Below, piece after piece: positions 1 through 7,250 of a DNA stretch of 64,000 bases. The notes beneath the pieces were generated by a model that was not told where the DNA came from, ran no database searches, and saw nothing but the letters and a program-made list of their open reading frames with translations. The position numbers and the translations under genes were made by a program. Every line of letters begins with the position of its first letter. The stretch's first letter is position 1. Location of the stretch: assembly GCF_032598905.1 (NCBI RefSeq), contig NZ_CP122459.1:67522-131521 (forward strand). The letters run 5' to 3'. Origin of the DNA: Streptomyces sp. 11x1. GTDB taxonomy: Bacteria > Actinomycetota > Actinomycetes > Streptomycetales > Streptomycetaceae.

Positions 1-203
1 CCATCGGCCACCAAGACGGAAAGATCCACTTCCGGAACCCCAGCGGCCACACCCCGGAGTCCCTCACCGCGGCGTTGTCGCCGGACCGCTTCGCCGCCTT
101 CTTCGGCGGCAGAGGCATCTCGCTGGACCCACGCCGCTCCGTACGACGCAGGGCTGCCCCGGCCACCGCGGTCCGCCCGGTAGCGTCTCGACCATCCGCC
201 TGA
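1..203 (+). CDS. C-terminal fragment of an unidentified protein
   Basis: The frame is open from the left edge (first full codon at base 3) to TGA at 201-203 and encodes about 66 residues. The visible part reads HQDGKIHFRNPSGHTPESL, then an FFGGRGISL stretch, then a basic Ala/Arg tail. The layout is loosely like the end of a C39/papain-like peptidase domain, but no catalytic residue is in view, so no function is assigned. It ends 15 nt before the murF-type gene and shares its direction, so the two are probably co-transcribed. Its start lies outside the window. Confidence 0.55.
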   Translation, partial: IGHQDGKIHFRNPSGHTPESLTAALSPDRFAAFFGGRGISLDPRRSVRRRAAPATAVRPVASRPSA

Positions 204-218
204 GCAGGGAGAACTACG

Positions 219-1616
219 TTGCATCCGATGTCCTTGACCACCATCGCCGAAGTCGTCGGCGGCCGTCTCGCCGACGTTCTCGACCCTGAAGCGCAGATCA
301 CCCACCCCGCCGTCTTCGACTCCCGCGAAGCCGTCGAAGGGGCGCTGTTCATCGCCCTCCAGGGCCGGAACCTTGACGGACACGCCTACGCCGAGGCAGC
401 CGTCAACAAGGGCGCCACGGCAGCCCTGGTCACCCGGCCCGTCGGCGTTCCCGCGATCGTCGTTGACGACGTACTCGCCGCGTTCGGAATCCTCGGCCGC
501 TACCTCCTCAACGGCGTGCTCGGCCGCGCCCAGGTCGTGGCGATCACCGGCTCGGCCGGCAAGACGAGCACGAAGGACTTCATCGCTCAGGTGCTTCCCG
601 GCAACGTCGTTGCCACGCCCCAGTCCTTCAACAACGAGATCGGCCTCCCGCTGACCATCACCATGGCCGACGAGAGCACCAGCTACCTGGTCCTGGAGAT
701 GGGCGCACGCCACATCGGAGACATCCGCGACCTCACCCTCATCGCACAGCCGGACATCAGCGTCGTCACCAACGTCGGGACCGCGCACGTTGGCGAGTTC
801 GGTGGCCGCGAGAACATCGCCACGGCCAAGGGCGAGATCGTGGAAGCACTCCTCAAGGGAGGGCTGGCCGTCCTCAACGCCGACGACGACTTCGTGCGGG
901 AGATGCAGAACCGCACCAAGGGCCGCGTCGTCACCTACGGTCTCAGTGAGGACGCCGTCGTCCGCGCCGTTGACGTCACGACCGACGAGCAGGGACGCGC
1001 CTCCTACAGCCTCGTTACCCCCGAAGGCTCCGCATCGGTCCAGCTTCAACTCATCGGCGAGGTGCAGGTTCACAACAGCCTCGCGGCGGCCGTAGTCGGC
1101 CGTGAAGCCGGACTCAGTGTCGACGAGATCGCCGCCCGCCTGTCCGGAGCCCAAACCCGCTCCAGGTGGCGGATGGAGAGCCACGTCCGAGCGGACGGCG
1201 TGACGATCGTCAACGACGCCTACAACGCCAACCCCACCTCGATGCGCCACTCCCTGAACGCCCTGGCTGCCATGACCGGGGGCCGCGACCAGCGCTCCGT
1301 GGCCGTTCTCGGCCGTATGAACGAACTCGGCGAGGACACGCGCACCGCGCACGAGGAGATCGGGCAGTACGCCGCCGAACTCGACCTGGACCAGATCATC
1401 CTGGTGGGAGGGGACGAAGCCGGATGGATGCAGGGGGGCGTGAGCAAGGCCGGCGGAAAGGCCGTTCACCTGCCCGACCAGGACACCGCCCTGGACCTGC
1501 TCCACAAGATCCTCCGGCCCGGCGACGTCGTCCTGGTCAAGGCAAGCCGAGGGGTCCAGTTGCAGGAACTCGCCGACCGGCTCCTGCAACTGGACCCCAG
1601 TTCCGCGGAGGCTTAG
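219..1616 (+). CDS. murF: MurF-type ligase (UDP-MurNAc-tripeptide--D-Ala-D-Ala ligase)
   Basis: The family adds D-Ala-D-Ala to UDP-MurNAc-tripeptide in the cytoplasm using ATP. The 465-aa product has the full Mur-ligase layout at normal length: an N-terminal substrate domain, the P-loop GSAGKTST at residues 111-118, then SFNNEIGLP, LEMGARHIGDI, NVGTAHVGEFG, VLNADDD, and the C-terminal NDAYNANPTSM and VAVLGRMNELG motifs. Nothing essential looks lost. The TTG at 219 is preferred because GGGAG lies 7 nt upstream; ATG 228 is the alternative. The gene is not in a division/cell-wall cluster: it converges on a murC-type gene and their stop codons interlock. It is therefore probably a second, accessory copy. 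Confidence 0.85.
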   Translation: MHPMSLTTIAEVVGGRLADVLDPEAQITHPAVFDSREAVEGALFIALQGRNLDGHAYAEAAVNKGATAALVTRPVGVPAIVVDDVLAAFGILGRYLLNGVLGRAQVVAITGSAGKTSTKDFIAQVLPGNVVATPQSFNNEIGLPLTITMADESTSYLVLEMGARHIGDIRDLTLIAQPDISVVTNVGTAHVGEFGGRENIATAKGEIVEALLKGGLAVLNADDDFVREMQNRTKGRVVTYGLSEDAVVRAVDVTTDEQGRASYSLVTPEGSASVQLQLIGEVQVHNSLAAAVVGREAGLSVDEIAARLSGAQTRSRWRMESHVRADGVTIVNDAYNANPTSMRHSLNALAAMTGGRDQRSVAVLGRMNELGEDTRTAHEEIGQYAAELDLDQIILVGGDEAGWMQGGVSKAGGKAVHLPDQDTALDLLHKILRPGDVVLVKASRGVQLQELADRLLQLDPSSAEA

Positions 1617-3070
1617 GCGGCTGCGGGATCCAGCTCGCCGAGCTCGGCCTGCAGAACCTGACCCGACTCCACGATGTCGCCCGGCCCCATCAGCACGACC
1701 ACGTCACCGGGCCGAGCCAGGTGGGCCGCACACGCCGCGGCTTCGGCCCGGTCCAGCACCTGGTGCCGGGCACTGCCGCCCTCCTTGTTGATCCGGGCGG
1801 ACAGGATCCTGAGCGTCGCGGGGTTGACGCCACTGGTGCTGTCCGTCAGGACCACCTCGTCGCATCCGGCCAGCGCCTTCGCGAAGTCGACGTCGAACGC
1901 GTCGAGCCGCGACTGGCCGGACGGCTGGAACACCGTGACCACCCGGCCGCCCGAACCGACAAGGGAGCGCGCGGCCGCGAGGTCCGCGCTCACCTCGTCG
2001 GGGTGGTGGGCGAAGGAGTCGTAGACCCGCACCCCGGCCGACTCTCCGGCCGAGGTCATGCGACGCGCCACCCCGTCGAAGTACAGCAGCTGCTCCACGG
2101 CCTGGTCGCAGTCCTGGCCCAGGGCGTGGAGCGTGGCGAGGGCCGCGGCCGCGTTGAGGAGCTGGTGGGCGCCCGGCACCCGCAGCGCCAGGTCGAAGTC
2201 CCGGCCCCCCGGCCCGCGCAGCACCGCCTTGCTGCGTCCGCCTTCGCTGGACACGTCGACCAGCCGCCAGCCCGCGGCCGACGACATGCCGAAGGTGATC
2301 ACCCGCGGCCCGTCGCCGGCCATCGCCAGCCTGGAAGCCAGTTCGCGGGCGCCGGGCGAGTCGGCGTCCAGCACCAGGGTGCCGTCCTTGTGCAGCCCGC
2401 CCCGGACGCACTTCTCGTAGGCGTCGACGTGGTCGATCGCCTCACCGTAGGTCTCGGGGTGGTCGAACCCGATGTTGGTGATCACCGCCACCCGCATGGC
2501 CATGCCGACGTGCGTGTGGTCCGACTCGTCGACCTCCGCCACGAAGAAGCCGGTCGTCCCGCCGTCGCGTCCACCGCTCCCCGGGGTTTCGAGGTCGGCG
2601 CCGATGACGTACGACGGGTTCTGTTCCATGCGGGCGAGCGTGAACGCCAGCATGCCTGTCGTGCCCGACTTGCCGTGCGTCCCCATCACGGCGATCGGCG
2701 TGCGGTGGGTGGCCATCAGCGAGTTCAGCGCCCTCGACCGGTGCATGACGGGGATGCCGAGGCTCCGTGCTTCGCGGATCTCCGGGTTGTCCTCACCGAC
2801 CGCATGGGTGAACACGACCGCGGTCGCGTCCGCCGGAACGTTCTCGGCGGCGTGGCCGCTGTGCACGGAAGCACCCAGGCGAACCAGTGGCTTCAGCCCT
2901 TCCGAGGTCCGGTTGTCGCTGCCGGACACGGTGAATCCCCGCTCGGCGCACACACGGGCCACCGGCAGCATCCCACTGCCGCCGATGCCGACGAAGTGCA
3001 CGCGGCTCAGGTCGACCGACCCGTCCTCCGGTACGTCCTCAGCGATGCGCGGGACTGCGGTTTCTGCCAT
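1613..3070 (-). CDS. murC: Divergent MurC-type ligase (UDP-MurNAc--L-alanine ligase family)
   Basis: The 485-aa product has a Rossmann-type GIGGSGM near residue 28, the P-loop GTHGKSGTT at 130-138, DESD at 181-184, NIGFDHPETYG, and a C-terminal FAHHPDEV. MurC normally adds L-Ala to UDP-MurNAc. Several signatures deviate from housekeeping MurC: KSGTT replaces KTTTT, NIGFDH replaces the usual NIE-DH form, and VFQPSGQSR replaces VFQPHRYSR. It is thus a paralogue that may use another substrate. Start ATG 3070 has an excellent GGAGGAGG site 7 nt upstream. Its TAA (1613-1615) overlaps the murF TAG (1614-1616) from the other strand. The promoter side faces the XRE regulator across a palindrome. Confidence 0.8.
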   Translation of the reverse strand: MAETAVPRIAEDVPEDGSVDLSRVHFVGIGGSGMLPVARVCAERGFTVSGSDNRTSEGLKPLVRLGASVHSGHAAENVPADATAVVFTHAVGEDNPEIREARSLGIPVMHRSRALNSLMATHRTPIAVMGTHGKSGTTGMLAFTLARMEQNPSYVIGADLETPGSGGRDGGTTGFFVAEVDESDHTHVGMAMRVAVITNIGFDHPETYGEAIDHVDAYEKCVRGGLHKDGTLVLDADSPGARELASRLAMAGDGPRVITFGMSSAAGWRLVDVSSEGGRSKAVLRGPGGRDFDLALRVPGAHQLLNAAAALATLHALGQDCDQAVEQLLYFDGVARRMTSAGESAGVRVYDSFAHHPDEVSADLAAARSLVGSGGRVVTVFQPSGQSRLDAFDVDFAKALAGCDEVVLTDSTSGVNPATLRILSARINKEGGSARHQVLDRAEAAACAAHLARPGDVVVLMGPGDIVESGQVLQAELGELDPAAA

Positions 3071-3182
3071 GAAACTGCCTCCTCCAAGGCGGCCCCAGCC
3101 GCCTCAACTGGCAATGCGCGCCCTCCTGTTGGGCGCACGGCAACCGTCCCGCGTAGCACCTCGCACCGTCTACGACCTGCAG

Positions 3183-3204
3183 TGTTGCGAATGCATTCGC
3201 AACA
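3183..3204. promoter_or_regulatory. 22-bp perfect palindrome, probable operator
   Basis: Two 11-bp arms (TGTTGCGAATG and its exact reverse complement) meet without a spacer. The site lies in the 179-bp divergent interval between the murC-type gene and the XRE-type regulator, 46 bp before the regulator start. Placement and symmetry fit the binding site of a dimeric regulator, most simply autoregulation with control of murC. This is inference from position. Confidence 0.6.
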
Positions 3205-3249
3205 GGTCCACCCAAATCACACGCGTCCCATCACCTTCGGGGACCCCCT

Positions 3250-3669
3250 ATGAGGGGGGCGCCGAACTACCCGCTCGCGCTCGCTCTGGCCGAAGCCGGA
3301 TGGAACAACAGCGAGACGGCACGCCGTATCAACCGCCTGGCTCAGGAACGGGGTGTGTGTGGCGTCGCGGTTGACCGCTCTCGGGTAAGTCGATGGATTC
3401 GCTTCGGGGAGAAGCCCCGTTCCCCCGTCCCTGGGCTCCTCGCCGACCTGCTGACGACGGCGTTGGGCCGCCCGTATACGCCAGCCCTACTCGGAATCGG
3501 CCCCGCGCGGACTGTGCTCGTCTCCTTGGAGCCCCACGAGCATCGTGCTCTGGCTTCGAACGCGGCCGCAGCCAACATGCCAGTCGAGCGCTACGTCCAG
3601 ACGCTCCTTCGCTCCGCGCTTTCCGGGGGCGGCTCCCCCGGGCCTGTTGCGCGTGAGAGGTTGACGTAA
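3250..3669 (+). CDS. XRE-type HTH regulator with a C-terminal ribbon-helix-helix-like segment
   Basis: The 139-aa product begins MRGAPNYPLALALAEAGWN, the hallmark of a large actinomycete regulator family, followed by a helix-turn-helix region (NNSETARRINR to VDRSRVSRWI, about residues 19-55) and a PRSPVPGLLADLL segment. Residues about 90-130 (VLVSLEPHEHRALA to YVQTLLRSAL) resemble an Arc/MetJ-type ribbon-helix-helix dimerisation or DNA-binding unit, so it may be a two-domain regulator. It is divergent from murC with a 22-bp palindrome between them. Whether it serves the Mur genes or phage lysogeny cannot be told from the sequence. Confidence 0.7.
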   Translation: MRGAPNYPLALALAEAGWNNSETARRINRLAQERGVCGVAVDRSRVSRWIRFGEKPRSPVPGLLADLLTTALGRPYTPALLGIGPARTVLVSLEPHEHRALASNAAAANMPVERYVQTLLRSALSGGGSPGPVARERLT

Positions 3670-3749
3670 CGGATCTGATCCCAGGCACGTCTCCAGAAGT
3701 GACCACGGCCTTGGAGCGGGCCCGGATTCCTCATGGGAGAGATCTGCAC

Positions 3750-4130
3750 GTGACCGACGAGTCCTCGTCTCGTTCCGCTACCGCAACCAAGAACCCCCAC
3801 ACCTGGGTCGTCGCCGCCGAAATCGTCGTTGAGGAGGCCGTCGCCCGCGTCGCGGATTTCCGCGGCTCCTTCAAGACGAAGACCGAGCAGCGCGTCGACG
3901 CACTGGACACATACTGCAAGAACTGCCGCCGCCCCTTCGCGGACGTTTCCGGCTACGCCTGCGAAGCTCTCGTCGACAACCGCCACCTGATCGGCGGGGA
4001 CCAGTCGGTGCGAGCGAAGCGCAAGCCGGCACCGACGCCGCCTCCTGGCGCCAAGCTCGTCAAGGGCGGCACCTACAGCCGCTATGGCCTCAAGGCGTAC
4101 GTCGCCGGAGTCTCCCGCCCTCACATGTAG
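3750..4130 (+). CDS. Small Cys-containing hypothetical protein
   Basis: A 126-aa protein of unknown function. GTG 3750 is chosen because GGGAGA lies about 9 nt upstream; an in-frame GTG at 3699 would add 17 residues. The middle part has a CKNC pair followed by a third Cys (DTYCKNCRRPF to GYACEAL) and then DNRHLIGGDQ, which could bind a metal, followed by a Lys/Pro-rich stretch and a Gly/Tyr-rich end. It is the last gene before the first late promoter. Confidence 0.55.
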   Translation: MTDESSSRSATATKNPHTWVVAAEIVVEEAVARVADFRGSFKTKTEQRVDALDTYCKNCRRPFADVSGYACEALVDNRHLIGGDQSVRAKRKPAPTPPPGAKLVKGGTYSRYGLKAYVAGVSRPHM

Positions 4131-4147
4131 GGCGGGCCGCTGACCAC

Positions 4148-4177
4148 GCGACGTTAAGCGGGAGGCGTTCCTAGCTT
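4148..4177 (+). promoter_or_regulatory. Late-promoter-like element 1
   Basis: GCGACG at 4148-4153 (followed by TTAA), 18 nt, then TAGCTT at 4172-4177. GTG 4185 begins 7 nt after the second box with no ribosome-binding site, suggesting a leaderless transcript. It heads the membrane protein/portal unit. Confidence 0.65.
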
Positions 4178-4184
4178 CCGCCGG

Positions 4185-4550
4185 GTGAACACGACACCCA
4201 AGGACATGCCCGGCCGTCACCGCGCCGGGGCGCGGCTCGCCCGCGAACTCGCCGGGCTGCTCCTGGTGGCCGCTGGGACGATCGGCCTCGTCACTGCCGC
4301 GTTCGCCGTCCACCGGCTGGTCGGCGCCGGCCTGGTCGCCGCCGTGCTGCTCGCGTTCGGCTCCTGGACGCTTTACCAGCGGCCCCGGCCCGGACGAGCG
4401 GCGTACAACGTCGGAGCCGTCAGCACCGTGGCGGGCGCAGTGCTCGCCCTGGCACTGATCTGGTCACTCTCCCCCGCCGGCGGCCTTGCCGCTGTGTCCG
4501 CCCTCGGTGTGGGCGCGGGCCTGTGGCTGACCTCGGGTGAGGTGCGCTGA
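4185..4550 (+). CDS. Small multi-pass membrane protein
   Basis: A 121-aa protein with about four hydrophobic segments (LAGLLLVAAGTIGLVTAAF, a VGAGLVAAVLLAF stretch, VAGAVLALALIW, and a Gly/Ala/Leu-rich end), a short basic N terminus and a TLYQRPRPGR loop. Function unknown. The gene has no visible ribosome-binding site and its GTG lies 7 nt after promoter element 1. The TGA overlaps the portal ATG by one base (TGATG), so the genes are translationally coupled. Confidence 0.65.
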   Translation: MNTTPKDMPGRHRAGARLARELAGLLLVAAGTIGLVTAAFAVHRLVGAGLVAAVLLAFGSWTLYQRPRPGRAAYNVGAVSTVAGAVLALALIWSLSPAGGLAAVSALGVGAGLWLTSGEVR

Positions 4551-6988
4551 TGGCCGCCCGTCGATTCCTCCCCGCGCTGCGTTCGCTGCTGTCCAGCGGC
4601 CCCCCTCAACCGTCCGAGACGGAAACCAAAACGATCTCCTGGTCCGGAGGCGCGTACACGTCGACGATGTACGCCGGCACCGGGAACATCTGGGGCACAG
4701 AGGGGCGTGCCGACGGCTGGGACATGGACCGCGTCGTCACCGAGGGGTACGAGCGCGTCGTCTGGGTGTTCAAGGCCATCGACACCATCGGCAAGCACGC
4801 GTCACGCCTGCCCCTCGAACTGGGTCGTGGACTCACCGAGGAGGGCGAGTTCGAGGAGACGTTTCCCGACCACCCACTCCTGCGGCTGCTCAACGGGCAG
4901 GCGAATCCGCTTGAGACGGGACCGATGTTCCGCAAGCGGCTCTCGGCCCAGATCTTGCTCTCCAAGCGCGGAGCCTTCGTCGAGAAGACCCGCAGCCGGG
5001 CAGGCACCCTGACCCGGCTGGACCTGCTCCCCCCGGACCGCGTGCTGCCGATCCCGGACCCCAAGGGCGACTACCTCTCCCACTTCGAGTTCACGACTCG
5101 CGAGGGCGTTATCCGCGAACTGCCGCCCGAGCGGGTGCTGTGGATCCGCGACCCGCACCCCACCGACCCTTTCAGCGGCATCACTCCGCTGGAGGCTGCT
5201 GGCATCAGCGTCGACCTGGACCACCTGTCGCGGCTCTACAACGTGACGTTCATCAAGAACGACGCCCGCCCCGGTGGCGTAATCGCCGTCGACGCCACAT
5301 CCCTCAACCCCCAGGAGATGGACCGGCTCGAGTCCCGGTTCCTGCCCGGATCCGAGTTCGCCGGCCACCTGTCGGTGATCGCTGCAGGGCCCGGCGGCAT
5401 GAACTACGTCGACACCGCGGCGAAGCCGCGCGACATGAACTACGAGCACGCCTCCGCGAACGCGAAGTTGGAGATCCTCGCCGCGTTCGGCGTACCCGAG
5501 TCCGTCACCGGCAACGCGAGCGGCCGCACCTTCGACAACGCCGAGCAGGAAGAGCTCGGCTTCTGGCTGCACACCGAGCTCGGCCACCTGGAGCTCATCG
5601 CCAACGCGTTCGAGAAGGACGCAGGCGAAGAGATGCGGCTCCGCTACGACACGTCGACCGTCGAAGTGCTGGAACTCCCGCGCCGGAAGCGGCGAGCAGA
5701 AGCCCGCGAGGAGTGGAATGCCGGGCTCATCAGCATCGACGAATACCGCAAGCTCGCCGGGTTCTCCCCGTACGCCAACCCGCATACCCGTGCGCTGTGG
5801 ATCTCCCCACAGAAGGCTCCCGTGCCGCTCGTGCCGGGCGACGCCGCTGCGCTGGGTATCTCCGGCGGCCCCGACCAGGGCAGTGGCCCGGGTGCAGGGC
5901 CCGGCCCGAACGCCCCGCAGCAGCCCGGCCAGCCGTCGGCGGAGGGCGCCGCGGCGCAGGCCGTGGCCGAAGCGCGCGGTGAGGCGCCCCAGCACTCCCC
6001 CGATGGAGCGCAGGGCCCGGCAGCCGCAGCCGTCGACGAGGCGCGCTCCACCCTGCCGAGCCCGCAGCCCGGCGCCGCTGCCGCAGCCGTCGACGAGGCG
6101 CGGACAGGCCTGGATGGGATACCCGAGGAAGGCCCCGCCGCGGCCGCCGTCGACGAGGCCCGCCGTATGGAGTCCAAGGCGCTGCCCATGGTCACCGAGT
6201 TCAGCGTGGGGGACGACGACTTCGACCAGGCCCGCAGTGCTGTCGAGGCTGCTCTCACCGCGCTGTTCGCCCGGCAGGAGGGAGTCATCGCCGCGCGGCT
6301 GCGGTCTCCCAAGGCGCGGAAGGGCACTCCCTACTGGCTGGACGACGGGCCGGCCGACACCCGCGGCGGCAGCAACCCCATGGACATGGGCAAGGTCGTG
6401 GGGGCAGAGAAGTGGCAGGACGAGGTCATCGCCACCCTCACGCCCGTCCTGACCCGCCTTGCGAGCGCGAGGGCTGCAGACGCCGCGGACGCGTTCGGGG
6501 GCAGCGTCGGCGGCGGGGCGTCGTCCGGCATCGGCGCTGCGGTGCTCACCGCGGCGACCGTCGCCGCCGACACCATGCTGGCCTTCCACCGGGCGCTGGA
6601 GTTGATACTCGACGAAGCGCAGCGGGCCGACACCCCCCTGGACGCCTTGGTCGGAACTGTCGGCGAGATGCTGCAGGGCGAGGAGTCGACGCACGTCATC
6701 GGCAGCATCGCTGAGTCGGCCGCCACCGCGACGGTGAACGGCGCCGTCGACGCCGTCGCAGCGGCCACGAGCCCCGGCATTCAGCGGACTTGGCAGACAC
6801 GGCGCGATGACCGGGTACGTCCGGCTCACGCCGCTGCAGAGGGCCTGACGCTGCCGGTGAAGCAGCCCTTCGAGATGGAGGGCTGGCCGGTGCGCTTCCC
6901 CGGCGATCCGCTCGCCCCCCGCTCCCTCACCGCCAACTGCCGCTGCCGCCTGCGCTACCGCACCGCACCCGAAGGAGAAGCACCGTGA
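4550..6988 (+). CDS. Portal protein fused to a MuF-type head morphogenesis domain
   Basis: The 812-aa product joins two head proteins. Residues about 30-430 are an HK97-type portal (SAQILLSKRGAFVEK, LDLLPPDRVLPI, ERVLWIRDPHPTDPFSGITP, then LGFWLHTELGHLELIANAFEK). It forms the dodecameric DNA gate at the capsid vertex. A Pro/Gly-rich linker follows with three copies of an AAAVDEAR repeat. The C terminus (about 740-805) has the MuF signature WQTRRDDRVRPAHAAAEG, RFPGDPLAP and NCRCRLRYR. Portal and MuF are usually separate genes. The large terminase that normally precedes a portal is absent. Confidence 0.85.
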   Translation: MAARRFLPALRSLLSSGPPQPSETETKTISWSGGAYTSTMYAGTGNIWGTEGRADGWDMDRVVTEGYERVVWVFKAIDTIGKHASRLPLELGRGLTEEGEFEETFPDHPLLRLLNGQANPLETGPMFRKRLSAQILLSKRGAFVEKTRSRAGTLTRLDLLPPDRVLPIPDPKGDYLSHFEFTTREGVIRELPPERVLWIRDPHPTDPFSGITPLEAAGISVDLDHLSRLYNVTFIKNDARPGGVIAVDATSLNPQEMDRLESRFLPGSEFAGHLSVIAAGPGGMNYVDTAAKPRDMNYEHASANAKLEILAAFGVPESVTGNASGRTFDNAEQEELGFWLHTELGHLELIANAFEKDAGEEMRLRYDTSTVEVLELPRRKRRAEAREEWNAGLISIDEYRKLAGFSPYANPHTRALWISPQKAPVPLVPGDAAALGISGGPDQGSGPGAGPGPNAPQQPGQPSAEGAAAQAVAEARGEAPQHSPDGAQGPAAAAVDEARSTLPSPQPGAAAAAVDEARTGLDGIPEEGPAAAAVDEARRMESKALPMVTEFSVGDDDFDQARSAVEAALTALFARQEGVIAARLRSPKARKGTPYWLDDGPADTRGGSNPMDMGKVVGAEKWQDEVIATLTPVLTRLASARAADAADAFGGSVGGGASSGIGAAVLTAATVAADTMLAFHRALELILDEAQRADTPLDALVGTVGEMLQGEESTHVIGSIAESAATATVNGAVDAVAAATSPGIQRTWQTRRDDRVRPAHAAAEGLTLPVKQPFEMEGWPVRFPGDPLAPRSLTANCRCRLRYRTAPEGEAP

Positions 6989-7197
6989 GCTGGATCGTCT
7001 GGATCCTGTGGACCTGCCTGTTCGCCCTGTTCGAGACCTGGGCACTGATCAACCGGAGAAAGGGCGACACCCTCAGCGAGAACACTCGGAAGCTCTTCCG
7101 CATCCGGACCTCCAAGACAGGTCGTGCGGCCTTCACCGTGGGGTGGCTCGGGTTCTCCGGATGGTTCCTGCTGCACATCCTCACCGAGACGATGTGA
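6985..7197 (+). CDS. Two-TM small membrane protein
   Basis: A 70-aa protein with hydrophobic segments at about residues 3-22 (WIVWILWTCLFALFETWALI) and 48-66 (AAFTVGWLGFSGWFLLHIL), and a basic connecting loop (NRRKGDTL to RIRTSKTGR). Start GTG 6985 overlaps the portal stop (GTGA) and has AAGGAG upstream. Its role is unknown; small membrane proteins near the portal might serve DNA entry or superinfection exclusion, but nothing here decides that. Confidence 0.65.
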   Translation: MSWIVWILWTCLFALFETWALINRRKGDTLSENTRKLFRIRTSKTGRAAFTVGWLGFSGWFLLHILTETM

Positions 7198-7213
7198 CCG
7201 CCCGCGCGAGGAC

Positions 7214-7243
7214 GCGACGCTAAGCATCACCGCTGTGCATGGT
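7214..7243 (+). promoter_or_regulatory. Late-promoter-like element 2
   Basis: GCGACG at 7214-7219 (followed by CTAA), 18 nt, CATGGT at 7238-7243, then exactly 7 nt to ATG 7251. The ATG at 7239 lies inside the second box, so 7251 is the likely true start of the giant gene. Confidence 0.7.
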
Positions 7244-7250
7244 CCGCCGC

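Noticed and set aside
1166..3253. Long plus-strand frame across murF end and murC
   Set aside because: Arg/Gly/Pro-rich shadow translation; both Mur genes have clear family motifs in other frames.
3661..3690. A further late-promoter copy (TTGACG then GCACGT)
   Set aside because: The second box is poor and the following gene has its own ribosome-binding site about 60 nt farther on.
7239..7250. ATG 7239 as the start of the giant gene
   Set aside because: It lies inside the CATGGT promoter box; ATG 7251 has the same 7-nt spacing seen at other leaderless starts.
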